From: Paraburkholderia bannensis
Lineage (GTDB): Bacteria > Pseudomonadota > Gammaproteobacteria > Burkholderiales > Burkholderiaceae
Assembly (NCBI RefSeq): GCF_014200455.1
Contig: NZ_JACHBW010000017.1
Span: 1 to 64,000 of the forward strand
Reading direction: 5' to 3'
Length of the DNA stretch: 64,000 bases
A program made the position numbers and the translations under genes. Below are positions 9,329-17,691 of this stretch, one piece after another (within the stretch, counting starts at the first letter, position 1; the number at the start of each line of letters is the position of its first letter). The notes under the pieces were generated by a model. It was not told the origin of the DNA, made no database searches, and saw only the letters and a list, made by a program, of their open reading frames with translations.

Positions 9329-10024
9329 ATGACGCAATTCCGCATCGCTCCCAGCATCCTCTCGGCCGACTTCGCACGGCTTGGCGAGGAAGTCCGCAAC
9401 GTCGTCGCCGCCGGCGCCGACTGGATCCATTTCGACGTGATGGACAACCATTACGTGCCGAACCTCACCATCGGCCCGCTGGTGTGCGAGGCGATCCGCC
9501 CGCACGTGGACGTGCCCATCGACGTGCATCTGATGGTGCGCCCGGTCGACCGCATCGTGCCCGATTTCGCCAAAGCCGGCGCGAACCTCATCAGCTTCCA
9601 CCCGGAAGGCTCCGATCACATCGACCGCACGCTGTCGCTGATCCGCGATCACGGCTGCAAGGCCGGCCTGGTGTTCAATCCGGCCACCTCGCTGAATTAC
9701 CTCGACCACGTGATGGACAAGGTCGACCTCGTGCTCATCATGTCGGTGAACCCGGGTTTCGGCGGCCAGTCCTTTATTCCCGAAGCACTCAACAAGCTGC
9801 GTGAAGCCCGCGCGAAGATCGACGCGTACACCGCGCGCACGGGCCGCGAGATTCACCTTGAAGTGGACGGCGGCGTAAAGATCGACAACATCGCCGAAAT
9901 CGCGGCTGCGGGCGCAGATACGTTCGTCGCTGGCTCGGCTGTGTTCGGCAAGCCCGACTACAAGGCGGTGATTGACCAGATGCGCTCGCAGCTCGCCACG
10001 GTCAAGGGCGCAGGCGCGCAATGA
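9329..10024 (+). CDS. rpe: Ribulose-phosphate 3-epimerase
   Basis: A 231-residue TIM-barrel epimerase that interconverts ribulose 5-phosphate and xylulose 5-phosphate in the pentose phosphate pathway and the Calvin cycle. It starts with IAPSILSADFARLG; the metal- and substrate-binding motifs WIHFDVMDNHYVPN, DVHLMVRP, MSVNPGFGGQSFI and EVDGGV are intact. Its stop overlaps the start of gph by four bases (ATGA), so the two genes are translationally coupled. The rpe-gph-trpE order is typical of proteobacteria. Confidence 0.97.
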   Translation: MTQFRIAPSILSADFARLGEEVRNVVAAGADWIHFDVMDNHYVPNLTIGPLVCEAIRPHVDVPIDVHLMVRPVDRIVPDFAKAGANLISFHPEGSDHIDRTLSLIRDHGCKAGLVFNPATSLNYLDHVMDKVDLVLIMSVNPGFGGQSFIPEALNKLREARAKIDAYTARTGREIHLEVDGGVKIDNIAEIAAAGADTFVAGSAVFGKPDYKAVIDQMRSQLATVKGAGAQ

Positions 10025-10743
10025 CCAACCCGAGCGCCCGGAACGCCCCCGTCAAGTTCACGGCGCCGCGCATCGAAGCGGCGCTGATCGACCTCGACGG
10101 CACCATGGTCGATACCGCCGACGACTTCGCGGCGGGCCTGAACGGCATGCTCGCCCAGTTCGACGCCGAGGAAACCACGCGCGAAGAAGTGATGGGCTAC
10201 GTCGGCAAAGGTTCGGAACATTTGATCAAGAGCGTGCTCGCCCCGCGTTTTGCCGAGGAAGACGCGCAGTCCCGCTTCGACGAAGCGCTCGCGCTTTACC
10301 AGGACGAATACGCGAAGATCAACGGCCGCCACACGCATCTGTATCCCGATGTGGAAGCGGGGCTTGCCGCGCTGCGCGAGCAGGGCATTCGCCTTGCCTG
10401 CGTGACCAACAAGCCGCACCGCTTCGCCGTGGAATTGCTGCAGCAATACGGTCTCGCGCGCTACTTCGAGGTCGTGCTGGGCGGCGACAGCCTGCCGAAG
10501 AAAAAGCCCGATCCGCTGCCCATGCTCACCGCGTGCGAGCGCCTGGGCGTGAAGCCGCAGGCGGCGGTGGCGATTGGTGATTCGGAGAACGACGCCATAG
10601 CGGGCCGCGCGGCCGGCACGGCCACGCTCACAGTGCCCTATGGCTACAATCACGGCCAACCTGTACAAAAAATTGAGTCGGATGGTATAGTTGCCTCGCT
10701 GCTCGAAGCCGCCAAGGCGGTCGCGGCACACAACGCCGCATAA
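10021..10743 (+). CDS. gph: Phosphoglycolate phosphatase
   Basis: A 240-residue HAD-family phosphatase that hydrolyses 2-phosphoglycolate, produced during repair of oxidative DNA ends or by Rubisco oxygenation. HAD motif I is DLDGTMVDTADD, motif II CVTNKP, the motif III lysine is in KKKPDPLP, and motif IV is IGDSENDAIAGRAAG. It is translationally coupled to rpe through a four-base overlap and lies just upstream of the trp leader. The usual length is about 220-250 residues. Confidence 0.93.
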   Translation: MTNPSARNAPVKFTAPRIEAALIDLDGTMVDTADDFAAGLNGMLAQFDAEETTREEVMGYVGKGSEHLIKSVLAPRFAEEDAQSRFDEALALYQDEYAKINGRHTHLYPDVEAGLAALREQGIRLACVTNKPHRFAVELLQQYGLARYFEVVLGGDSLPKKKPDPLPMLTACERLGVKPQAAVAIGDSENDAIAGRAAGTATLTVPYGYNHGQPVQKIESDGIVASLLEAAKAVAAHNAA

Positions 10744-10809
10744 AGCGCAGCACAAAACGCAACACCGAATCTTCTGACCTAAGTTCTGTACTTACCGTCA
10801 TCTACCCTC

Positions 10810-10884
10810 ATGTTTCTGAATAAAAAACGGAGTCTGAGCAGCATCGACCGGGGAGCCTGGCCCTGGCGTCGCTGGTCGCGCTAA
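10810..10884 (+). CDS. trpL: trp operon leader peptide TrpL
   Basis: A 24-residue open frame (MFLNKKRSLSSIDRG then AWPWRRWSR) with three tryptophan codons at positions 17, 19 and 22 close to its TAA stop. It lies about 390 bases upstream of trpE. Clustered Trp codons just before a stop, followed by hairpins and a U-run, are the signature of ribosome-mediated attenuation: ribosome stalling when Trp-tRNA is scarce favours antitermination. The gene is too short for standard gene callers. Arg and Trp dominate its last third. The Trp cluster is seen; use in attenuation follows from the known mechanism. Confidence 0.85.
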   Translation: MFLNKKRSLSSIDRGAWPWRRWSR

Positions 10885-10939
10885 CCTCTCCCGAGGTTCG
10901 CTGAAGTCGCGCGCAAGCTCTTCTTCAGTTCCGTTTTTT
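10822..10939 (+). promoter_or_regulatory. trp attenuator region
   Basis: After trpL come a hairpin AACCTC/GAGGTT (10883-10898), a second weaker hairpin CTGAAG/CTTCAG (10901-10928) and then TTCCG and six T residues (10934-10939). The segment AAAAAACGGA inside trpL (10822-10831) is the exact complement of TCCGTTTTTT (10930-10939), and pairing can extend to about 10838/10924. Pairing of that 5' arm would sequester both the 3' arm of the second hairpin and the U-run, so the two structures exclude each other. This resembles a terminator/antiterminator switch; the exact folds need calculation. Confidence 0.65.
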
Positions 10940-11271
10940 ACTTCGCTGCGCGCTCGCGCGTGTTTCGTCTCTCTCGTCTCTGAACTGTTGCGGTTTCCCG
11001 TCGGTGGGTTTTGCCGTGGGCTTTCGCCGTCCTTGCATGCCGGTCTCGCGCATGCCGGGCCGCCAGCGCCTACGTCACGCATCCGCCGCCGATTCTCCGC
11101 ACGCCGGCCCGGCAAGTGCTCGCGCACCTGCACGACAACGGACCGCACGAGCGAGCGCCAGCGAACTCAAGCACTCAAAACAGACGCCATCGCGCACCCG
11201 CCGCGCCCCTCTTTGAGCCGCACTGGGCCCGCACCCGACGTCGCGAACGGCAGCACGCACAGGATCGGAAC
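10940..11271 (+). other. Long untranslated leader between the attenuator and trpE
   Basis: About 330 bases without a convincing gene. An open frame continues upstream of trpE through here, but its amino-acid content (Arg/Ala/Pro-rich) looks non-coding and no good ribosome binding site occurs until AGGATCGGAAC before ATG 11272. I see no second leader peptide. Confidence 0.4.
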
Positions 11272-12765
11272 ATGACCGAACTCGAATTTCAGTCCCTCGC
11301 CAACGAGGGCTACAACCGCATTCCGCTGATCGCCGAAGCCCTCGCCGATCTCGAAACGCCGCTTTCGCTGTATCTGAAGCTCGCACAACCCGAGCGCGGC
11401 GGCGCCAACTCCTTCCTGCTGGAATCCGTCGTGGGCGGCGAGCGCTTCGGGCGCTACTCGTTCATCGGCCTGCCCGCGCGCTCGCTGATCCGCGTGAAGA
11501 ACGGCGTCTCGGAAGTGGTGCGCGACGGCCAGGTGACCGAGACGCATGACGGCGACCCGCTCGAATTCATTGCGCAATACCAGGCGCGCTTCAAGGTGGC
11601 GCAGCGTCCTGGCCTGCCGCGCTTCTGCGGCGGCCTGGCCGGTTACTTCGGCTACGACGCGGTGCGTTATATCGAGAAAAAACTCGCGAGCACCTGCCCG
11701 CCCGACGATCTCGGCCTGCCCGACATCCAGTTGCTGCTCAGCGAAGAAGTCGCGGTGATCGACAATCTCGCAGGCAAGCTCTACCTGATCGTCTACGCCG
11801 ATCCGCAAACGCCCGAGGCCTACACGAAAGCGAAGCTGCGCCTGCGCGAACTCAAGCAGCGCCTGCGCACGACGGTGCAGCCGCCGGTCACGTCGGCGAG
11901 CGTGCGCACGGAAATCTATCGCGAATTCAAGAAGGACGATTACCTCGCGGCCGTGCGCAAGGCCAAGGAATACATCGCCGCGGGCGAACTGATGCAGGTG
12001 CAGGTGGGCCAGCGTCTGACCAAGCCGTATCGCGACAATCCGCTCTCGCTGTACCGCGCGCTGCGCTCGCTGAATCCGTCGCCGTATATGTACTACTACA
12101 ACTTCGGCGAATTCCACGTGGTGGGCGCCTCGCCGGAGATTCTGGTGCGCCAGGAGCAGCGCGGCGAGGACCGCATCGTGACGATCCGTCCGCTCGCGGG
12201 CACGCGTGCGCGCGGCAACACGCCCGAGCGCGACGCCGAACTCGCCACCGAACTGCTCAACGATCCGAAGGAGATCGCCGAACACGTCATGCTGATCGAC
12301 CTCGCGCGCAACGACGTGGGCCGCATCGCGGAGATCGGTTCGGTGACGGTGACCGACAAGATGGTCATCGAAAAGTACTCGCACGTTCAGCACATCGTCA
12401 GTTCGGTCGAAGGCAAGCTCAAGAAGGGCATGACGAATTACGACGTGCTGCGCGCGACCTTCCCGGCCGGCACGCTCTCGGGTGCGCCCAAGGTGCGCGC
12501 GATGGAACTGATCGACGAACTCGAACCCGTGAAGCGCGGCCTGTACGGCGGCGCGGTCGGCTATCTCTCGTTCAACGGCGAGATGGATCTGGCGATCACG
12601 ATCCGCACGGGCGTGATCCACAACGGCAATCTGTACGTGCAGGCGGCCGCGGGCGTGGTGGCCGATTCGGTGCCCGAATCCGAATGGCAGGAAACCGAAA
12701 ACAAGGCGCGCGCCGTGCTGCGCGCCGCCGAGCAGGTGCAGGACGGCCTCGACAGCGACTTCTGA
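11272..12765 (+). CDS. trpE: Anthranilate synthase component I
   Basis: A 497-residue chorismate-utilising enzyme that forms anthranilate from chorismate with ammonia supplied by TrpG; first committed step of tryptophan synthesis. The N-terminal SFLLESVVGGERFGRYSFIG segment includes the LLES feedback-inhibition site that binds tryptophan. The catalytic C-terminal half carries PSPYMYYYNFG, IRPLAGTRARG, DLARNDVGRIA and the ATFPAGTLSGAPKVRAMELID signature. ATG 11272 gives the normal MTELEFQSLANEGYNRIPL start. trpG follows after 18 bases. Confidence 0.97.
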   Translation: MTELEFQSLANEGYNRIPLIAEALADLETPLSLYLKLAQPERGGANSFLLESVVGGERFGRYSFIGLPARSLIRVKNGVSEVVRDGQVTETHDGDPLEFIAQYQARFKVAQRPGLPRFCGGLAGYFGYDAVRYIEKKLASTCPPDDLGLPDIQLLLSEEVAVIDNLAGKLYLIVYADPQTPEAYTKAKLRLRELKQRLRTTVQPPVTSASVRTEIYREFKKDDYLAAVRKAKEYIAAGELMQVQVGQRLTKPYRDNPLSLYRALRSLNPSPYMYYYNFGEFHVVGASPEILVRQEQRGEDRIVTIRPLAGTRARGNTPERDAELATELLNDPKEIAEHVMLIDLARNDVGRIAEIGSVTVTDKMVIEKYSHVQHIVSSVEGKLKKGMTNYDVLRATFPAGTLSGAPKVRAMELIDELEPVKRGLYGGAVGYLSFNGEMDLAITIRTGVIHNGNLYVQAAAGVVADSVPESEWQETENKARAVLRAAEQVQDGLDSDF

Positions 12766-12783
12766 TTTGAGCGGAGATAGACC

Positions 12784-13359
12784 ATGTTGCTCATGATCGA
12801 CAACTACGATTCGTTTACCTACAACATCGTCCAGTACTTCGGCGAACTCGGCGAAGACGTCCGCACGCACCGTAACGACGAAATCACCCTCGACGAGATC
12901 AAGGCGCTCAACCCCGAGCGCATCTGCCTCTCGCCGGGCCCGAGCAACCCGCAGAACGCGGGCATCACGCTCGACGTGCTACGCGAATTCGCGGGCAAGA
13001 CGCCGATTCTGGGCGTGTGCCTCGGCCATCAGGCCATCGGCGAAGCCTTTGGCGGGCGCGTCGTGCGCGCCAAAACCATCATGCACGGCAAGGTCAGCCA
13101 GATCGAAACCGACTGCAAAGGCGTGTTCGCCGATCTGCCGAAACACTTCAACATCACGCGCTATCACTCGCTGGCGATCGAGCGCGAATCGCTGCCCGAT
13201 TGCCTCGAAGTGTCCGCGTGGACCGAGGACGGCGAAATCATGGGCGTGCGCCACAAGACGCTCGCGGTCGAAGGCGTGCAGTTCCATCCGGAATCGATTC
13301 TTTCGGAACATGGCCATGCGCTCTTCGAAAATTTCCTGAAGCAGACCAAGCGCGCTTAA
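12784..13359 (+). CDS. trpG: Anthranilate synthase glutamine amidotransferase (component II)
   Basis: A 191-residue class I glutamine amidotransferase that delivers ammonia to TrpE. The catalytic triad is visible as GVCLGHQAIGE (Cys79), and the His and Glu of VQFHPESIL near the C-terminus. The N-terminal MLLMIDNYDSFTYNIVQYF is the typical family opening. It is not fused to TrpD, unlike in E. coli. In many bacteria the same protein also serves aminodeoxychorismate synthase (PabA role). An AGCGGAGATAG stretch precedes the ATG. Confidence 0.97.
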   Translation: MLLMIDNYDSFTYNIVQYFGELGEDVRTHRNDEITLDEIKALNPERICLSPGPSNPQNAGITLDVLREFAGKTPILGVCLGHQAIGEAFGGRVVRAKTIMHGKVSQIETDCKGVFADLPKHFNITRYHSLAIERESLPDCLEVSAWTEDGEIMGVRHKTLAVEGVQFHPESILSEHGHALFENFLKQTKRA

Positions 13360-13375
13360 CCGCGGAGGCAGACCT

Positions 13376-14404
13376 ATGATTACCCCGCAAGAAGCGCTGC
13401 AGCGCACGATCGAGCACCGCGAAATCTTCCACGACGAGATGCTCCACCTCATGCGCATGATCATGCGCGGCGAGCTGTCGCCGGTGCAATCGGCGGCCAT
13501 CCTCACCGGCCTGCGCGTGAAGAAGGAAACCATCGGCGAAATCGCGGCGGCCGCCACCGTGATGCGCGAATTCGCCAATCACGTCGAAGTGACGGACAAC
13601 TCGAATTTCATCGATATCGTCGGCACCGGCGGCGATGGTTCGCACACCTTCAATATTTCCACCGCGTCGATGTTCGTGGTGGCAGCAGCGGGCGCGAAAG
13701 TCGCCAAGCACGGTAATCGCGGCGTCTCCAGCAAGTCGGGCAGCGCCGATGTACTCGACGCGCTCGGCGTGAACATCGATCTGCAACCGGACCAGGTGGC
13801 CGCGTCGATCGCCGAAACCGGCATGGGCTTCATGTTCGCGCCCAACCATCATCCTGCGATGAAGAACATCGCCGCGGTGCGCCGCGAGCTGGGCGTGCGC
13901 ACCATCTTCAACATTCTCGGCCCGCTCACCAATCCGGCCGGCGCGCCCAATCAGCTGATGGGCGTGTTCCACCCCGACCTCGTCGGCATTCAGGTGCGTG
14001 TGATGCAGCGCCTCGGCGCGAAACATGTACTCGTGGTGTACGGCAAGGACGGCATGGACGAGGTGTCGCTGGGCGCCGCCACGCTGGTAGGCGAACTCAA
14101 GGACGGCGAGATTCGCGAGTACGAGATCCATCCGGAAGATTTCGGCCTGCAGATGGTGTCGAACCGCTCGCTGAAGGTCGAAAACGCCGACGAATCGAAG
14201 ACGATGCTACTGGGCGCGCTCTCGAACGAAGCGGGCACGGCGCGCGAAATCGTCGCGCTCAATTCGGGCGCCGCCCTGTATTCGGCCAACGTGGTCGGTT
14301 CGATCGCCGACGGCATCGCACTTGCGCGCGAGACCATCGCCAGCGGCCGCGCACGCGCCAAAGTCGACGAACTGGTACGCTTCACGCAACAGTTCAAACG
14401 CTGA
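13376..14404 (+). CDS. trpD: Anthranilate phosphoribosyltransferase
   Basis: A 342-residue enzyme that joins anthranilate to phosphoribosyl pyrophosphate. The PRPP-binding glycine-rich loop DIVGTGGDGSHTFNIST (about residues 81-97), the KHGNRGVSSKSGSADVL segment and the GPLTNPAGAPNQLMG motif are all present. It follows trpG after 16 bases with a GGAGG site (CGCGGAGGCAGACCT), and is a stand-alone protein, consistent with the betaproteobacterial trpEGDC order. Confidence 0.97.
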   Translation: MITPQEALQRTIEHREIFHDEMLHLMRMIMRGELSPVQSAAILTGLRVKKETIGEIAAAATVMREFANHVEVTDNSNFIDIVGTGGDGSHTFNISTASMFVVAAAGAKVAKHGNRGVSSKSGSADVLDALGVNIDLQPDQVAASIAETGMGFMFAPNHHPAMKNIAAVRRELGVRTIFNILGPLTNPAGAPNQLMGVFHPDLVGIQVRVMQRLGAKHVLVVYGKDGMDEVSLGAATLVGELKDGEIREYEIHPEDFGLQMVSNRSLKVENADESKTMLLGALSNEAGTAREIVALNSGAALYSANVVGSIADGIALARETIASGRARAKVDELVRFTQQFKR

Positions 14405-14463
14405 AAAGCCTGCTAGACATTCGCTGAAACCCCGCTGATCCAGCACCGTTTTTGTAGACCATC

Positions 14464-15249
14464 ATGAGCGACATCCTCGAAAAGATCATTGCGGTGAAAC
14501 GCGAAGAAGTGCGCGCCGCCGAGCAGAGCGCCCCGCTCGAAGAATTGCGCCTGCAAGCAAGCACGCGCGACCTGCGGGACTTCGTCGGCGCGATCCGCGC
14601 GAAGCACGCGAGCGGCCAGGCGGCTGTGATTTCCGAAGTGAAGAAGGCCAGCCCGTCAAAAGGCGTGCTGCGCGAAAACTTCGACCCCGCCGCAATCGCG
14701 CGCTCCTACGCCGCGGGCGGCGCGGCCTGCCTGTCCGTGCTCACCGACGTGCAGTTCTTCCAGGGCAGCGTCGCGTATCTGGAAGCCGCGCGCGCCGCCT
14801 GCGAGCTGCCGGTGCTGCGCAAGGATTTCATCGTCGATCCGTACCAGATCGTCGAGGCGCGCGCGATGGGCGCCGACGCGATCCTGCTGATCGCCGCCGC
14901 GCTCGAACCGTCGCAGATGCGCGACCTCGAAGCGCTCGCGCATTCGCTCGGTCTGGCGGTACTGGTCGAAGTGCATGACCACGAAGAACTCGCGCACGCA
15001 CTCACGCTGAAGACACCGCTGATCGGCATCAACAACCGCAACCTGCGCACCTTCGAAACGACGCTGCAAACCACCATCGGCATGCTGGACGAGGTGCCGG
15101 AAGACCGCATCGTCGTGACGGAATCGGGCATTCTGTCGCGCGCGGACGTGGAAAAGATGCGCGAACTGTCCGTGCATACGTTCCTCGTTGGCGAGGCGTT
15201 CATGCGCGCCGAGCAGCCAGGCGCGGAACTCGCGCGCATGTTCTTCTAG
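14464..15249 (+). CDS. trpC: Indole-3-glycerol phosphate synthase
   Basis: A 261-residue TIM-barrel enzyme that closes the indole ring. Diagnostic motifs are SEVKKASPSKGVLRENFDP, LSVLTDVQFFQGS, LPVLRKDFIVDPYQI, LLIAAALEPSQM, LVEVHDHEEL, IGINNRNLRTFET and VTESGI. It is not fused to TrpF (phosphoribosylanthranilate isomerase), which in Burkholderiales lies with trpB and trpA elsewhere. It is separated from trpD by 59 bases. Confidence 0.97.
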   Translation: MSDILEKIIAVKREEVRAAEQSAPLEELRLQASTRDLRDFVGAIRAKHASGQAAVISEVKKASPSKGVLRENFDPAAIARSYAAGGAACLSVLTDVQFFQGSVAYLEAARAACELPVLRKDFIVDPYQIVEARAMGADAILLIAAALEPSQMRDLEALAHSLGLAVLVEVHDHEELAHALTLKTPLIGINNRNLRTFETTLQTTIGMLDEVPEDRIVVTESGILSRADVEKMRELSVHTFLVGEAFMRAEQPGAELARMFF

Positions 15250-15270
15250 GTCTCACGGGAACACGCCGTC

Positions 15271-15897
15271 ATGGGTATCGAACGCGAAATCAAGCTCGCG
15301 CTGCCGCAGGAACAGGTGGACGCCGCGAAGCGCTTCTTCGAAACGCGCGCAGGCGTCGCCGGTCAGCCGATCCGGCTCGAAAACATCTACTTCGACACGC
15401 CGGAGTTGACGCTCGCGCGCGCGAAAAGCGCGCTGCGTCTGCGCCGCACGCCGGATGGCTGGCTGCAGACGTTCAAGACGGTCGGCCAGGCGCAGAACGG
15501 TTTGCATGCGCGGCACGAGTGGGAAATGCCGGTTTCGGGCGAGGCGCTGGAAGTGGACCAGCTGCTGCACGAGTGCGACGAAGCAGGCGTGTCGACGGCG
15601 CTGTCGGCTGCCGCCGCGAATCTGATTCCGCTCTTTCGCACCGACTTCACGCGCACGCTCTGGACCTTGACGCATGCGGGCACGCAGGTCGAAGCCGCAG
15701 TCGATCAGGGCGAAGTCACGGCCGATGTGAACGGCGTGACGCGCCGCGCGCCGATCTGCGAAATCGAGCTGGAACTGAAGGACGGCGATGAAGCGGCGCT
15801 GCACGCACTCGCCGCCGAACTCGCGAAGGCGCTGCCGGGCCTGAAGCCCGACGACATCAGCAAGGCGCAGCGCGGTTACAGACTGCGCGAAGGCTAG
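15271..15897 (+). CDS. CYTH-domain triphosphatase-like protein
   Basis: A 208-residue CYTH (adenylate cyclase CyaB/thiamine triphosphatase) domain protein. The ExExK signature appears as EREIK at residues 4-8. Basic and acidic tunnel-lining residues follow in SALRLRRTPDGWLQTFKT, ARHEWEMP and CEIELELKDGD. Bacterial members of this tunnel fold usually hydrolyse inorganic triphosphate (YgiF/ygiF type). E. coli YgiF also has a CHAD domain, which this protein lacks. It follows trpC after 21 bases and may be co-transcribed. Its stop overlaps the stop of the converging methyltransferase gene. Confidence 0.85.
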   Translation: MGIEREIKLALPQEQVDAAKRFFETRAGVAGQPIRLENIYFDTPELTLARAKSALRLRRTPDGWLQTFKTVGQAQNGLHARHEWEMPVSGEALEVDQLLHECDEAGVSTALSAAAANLIPLFRTDFTRTLWTLTHAGTQVEAAVDQGEVTADVNGVTRRAPICEIELELKDGDEAALHALAAELAKALPGLKPDDISKAQRGYRLREG

Positions 15898-16400
15898 GCA
15901 GCAGGCTGCGGCACGTCCACCTTGCGCATCAGCGACTGGAGATGCGGGCCGCGCCACTGCTGCTCGACGATCTCGAAGGCGCCGGTGAAGCCATACATGC
16001 CCGCCCAGCGGCTTTTGTCGTCGAAATACAGCGGGAAGGTTTCTTCCGTGATGAAGTTCACATGCGTGGGATCGCGAAAAGCGGGCGCATGCGGATAAGC
16101 CGGTGTCAGCGAGAGAAACTGGCCGCCCACTTTCAGGACGCGCCAGATTTCGTTCATCAGTTCGACAAAGCAGTTGCGCCGCTGCGGCACGTAGAGCAGC
16201 CGCGGAACGTGCTCCAGAAAATCGAACGCCGTCACGAAATCGAACATGGCCGATTCGAACGGGATCGGCTCGATCACGAGGTCGGCGCTGACGATATTCG
16301 GCCCCAGCCTGCGCACGTCGATGCCGTATAACTCGTTGGCGTTGAACGGATTTTTTGGATTCGGACCACAACCCAGATCGAGTGTTTTGGTATGGCTCAC
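15894..16400 (-). CDS. Small class I SAM-dependent methyltransferase
   Basis: A 168-residue protein with a Rossmann methyltransferase fold. Motif I is LDLGCGPNPKNPF at the very N-terminus, followed by VDIVRR-like strands, FDFVTAFDFLEHVPR (motif IV region) and LKVGGQFLSLTPAYPH. I chose the GTG at 16400 because GAGGA stands a few bases upstream and the protein then begins just before motif I; the open frame from 16655 has no family support. It resembles the Methyltransf_11 group that acts on small molecules or lipids; the substrate is unknown. The stop codons of this gene and the CYTH gene overlap by three bases in convergent orientation. Confidence 0.75.
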   Translation of the reverse strand: MSHTKTLDLGCGPNPKNPFNANELYGIDVRRLGPNIVSADLVIEPIPFESAMFDFVTAFDFLEHVPRLLYVPQRRNCFVELMNEIWRVLKVGGQFLSLTPAYPHAPAFRDPTHVNFITEETFPLYFDDKSRWAGMYGFTGAFEIVEQQWRGPHLQSLMRKVDVPQPAA

Positions 16401-16549
16401 GGCGTCCTCTGTCGATGTCTGATCGATACGCAAGGACTGGACTATAGGGCGTGCAACGCAACACCCGTCTTGAAAATCCGGCCGCCCCGCGCCCCACCTC
16501 GCGCGCGCCGCATTGAACCGTGGCGCGTTTGCTGCGACACTTGCGGCCC

Positions 16550-17557
16550 ATGACCTCCACGAAACGCACGCGCGCCGCGACGCCGGTGCAAATCCCGCTG
16601 TTCGACGACGCCCAGGCCGACACCGCGCTGGCCACGCTCGACGAGCCGCTTGCACCTGAAGTCGATCCGCGCCAGATCACGATTTTTTCGCTTTTCGAGG
16701 AAGACGAGTTTCCGCTGCCAGCCGCTGCCAACTGCGCAGCCCATGCCGCCGCGCACCAGGAAGCAACCGCAGCAACCTCAGCAACCGCAACGACCGACGA
16801 CGTTCCCGCGCAAACCATGACCCAGACCGCCGCCGCGCCCGCGCGCCTCGAGGACCAGTTCGCCGCCCTGCCCGCCGCGTGGCGCGATCTGCTCGATCCG
16901 TTCATCGCGAGCGATGCCTTCGCGCCGCTCTGCCAGTTCGTCGATGCCGAACGCACCGCGGGCAAAACCGTCTATCCCGCCGATGTGTTCCGCGCGCTGC
17001 GCCTCACCTCGCCCGACGAGGTCAAGGTGGTGATCCTCGGCCAGGATCCGTATCACGGCGACGATCGCGGCACGCCGCAGGCGCATGGTCTGGCGTTCTC
17101 GGTGCCCCCGGGTGTGCGTACGCCGCCGTCGTTGCGCAATATGTTCAAGGAAATCGCCGCGAGCCTCGGCATCGAAGCGCCCGCGCACGGCTGTCTCGAT
17201 GCCTGGGCGCGTCAGGGCGTGCTGCTGCTCAACACCGTGCTGACGGTGGAGCGCGCGAACGCCGCGAGCCACGCGAAGCGCGGCTGGGAACGCTGCACGG
17301 ATACGCTGATCCACGAAATCGCCACGCGTCATCAGCATCTCGTTTTCATGCTGTGGGGCGCGCACGCGCAGAACAAGCGCGCGCTGCTGGGCAACGGCGA
17401 GCACGCCGTGCTGGAAGCCCCGCATCCGTCGCCGCTTTCGGCGCATCGCGGCTTTCTGGGCTGCGGCCATTTCGTGCAGGCGAACGAATATCTTCAGGCG
17501 CATGGCCGCCAGCCGATCGACTGGCGTTTGCCCGAAGTCGGCGAAGTGCTGGCATAA
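16550..17557 (+). CDS. ung: Uracil-DNA glycosylase with a long N-terminal extension
   Basis: A 335-residue family 1 uracil-DNA glycosylase that removes uracil from DNA at the start of base-excision repair. Motif GQDPYHGDDRGTPQAHGLAFSV supplies the catalytic Asp and water-activating loop, and APHPSPLSAHRGFLGCGHF carries the catalytic His region. The catalytic domain begins near residue 100; ordinary bacterial Ung is about 220-250 residues. The first 100 residues are low-complexity (Ala/Thr-rich, 60-100) but include two short patterns, QIPLF (14-18) and QITIF (42-46), that resemble sliding-clamp-binding peptides. Start ATG 16550; a GTG at 16520 is less likely. Confidence 0.93.
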   Translation: MTSTKRTRAATPVQIPLFDDAQADTALATLDEPLAPEVDPRQITIFSLFEEDEFPLPAAANCAAHAAAHQEATAATSATATTDDVPAQTMTQTAAAPARLEDQFAALPAAWRDLLDPFIASDAFAPLCQFVDAERTAGKTVYPADVFRALRLTSPDEVKVVILGQDPYHGDDRGTPQAHGLAFSVPPGVRTPPSLRNMFKEIAASLGIEAPAHGCLDAWARQGVLLLNTVLTVERANAASHAKRGWERCTDTLIHEIATRHQHLVFMLWGAHAQNKRALLGNGEHAVLEAPHPSPLSAHRGFLGCGHFVQANEYLQAHGRQPIDWRLPEVGEVLA

Positions 17558-17609
17558 GACCGTCAAGCCCGGAGTCAAGCTGCAGCGCTGCACTTCGAAC
17601 GCACGATAG

Positions 17610-17643
17610 AAAAACGCCACGAAATCGCTTTCGTGGCGTTTTT
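17610..17643. terminator. Bidirectional terminator between ung and azoR
   Basis: A 14-base stem (AACGCCACGAAA with TTTCGTGGCGTT, short TCGC loop) is flanked by an A-run on the left and a T-run on the right. It can end both ung on the plus strand and azoR on the minus strand. Confidence 0.9.
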
Positions 17644-17691
17644 GCTTTGCAGTGCGCAATACCGCGCGCGATGCGCAGCTTACCTGATGGC

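Noticed and set aside
11167..12870. A long minus-strand open frame opposite trpE
   Set aside because: It is the high-GC shadow of trpE, with Arg/Val/Ala/His-rich content and no domain match; the same holds for the other long antisense frames over core genes.
15253..16965. A long minus-strand frame over CYTH and ung
   Set aside because: Its composition is biased and it covers three well-supported genes on both strands.
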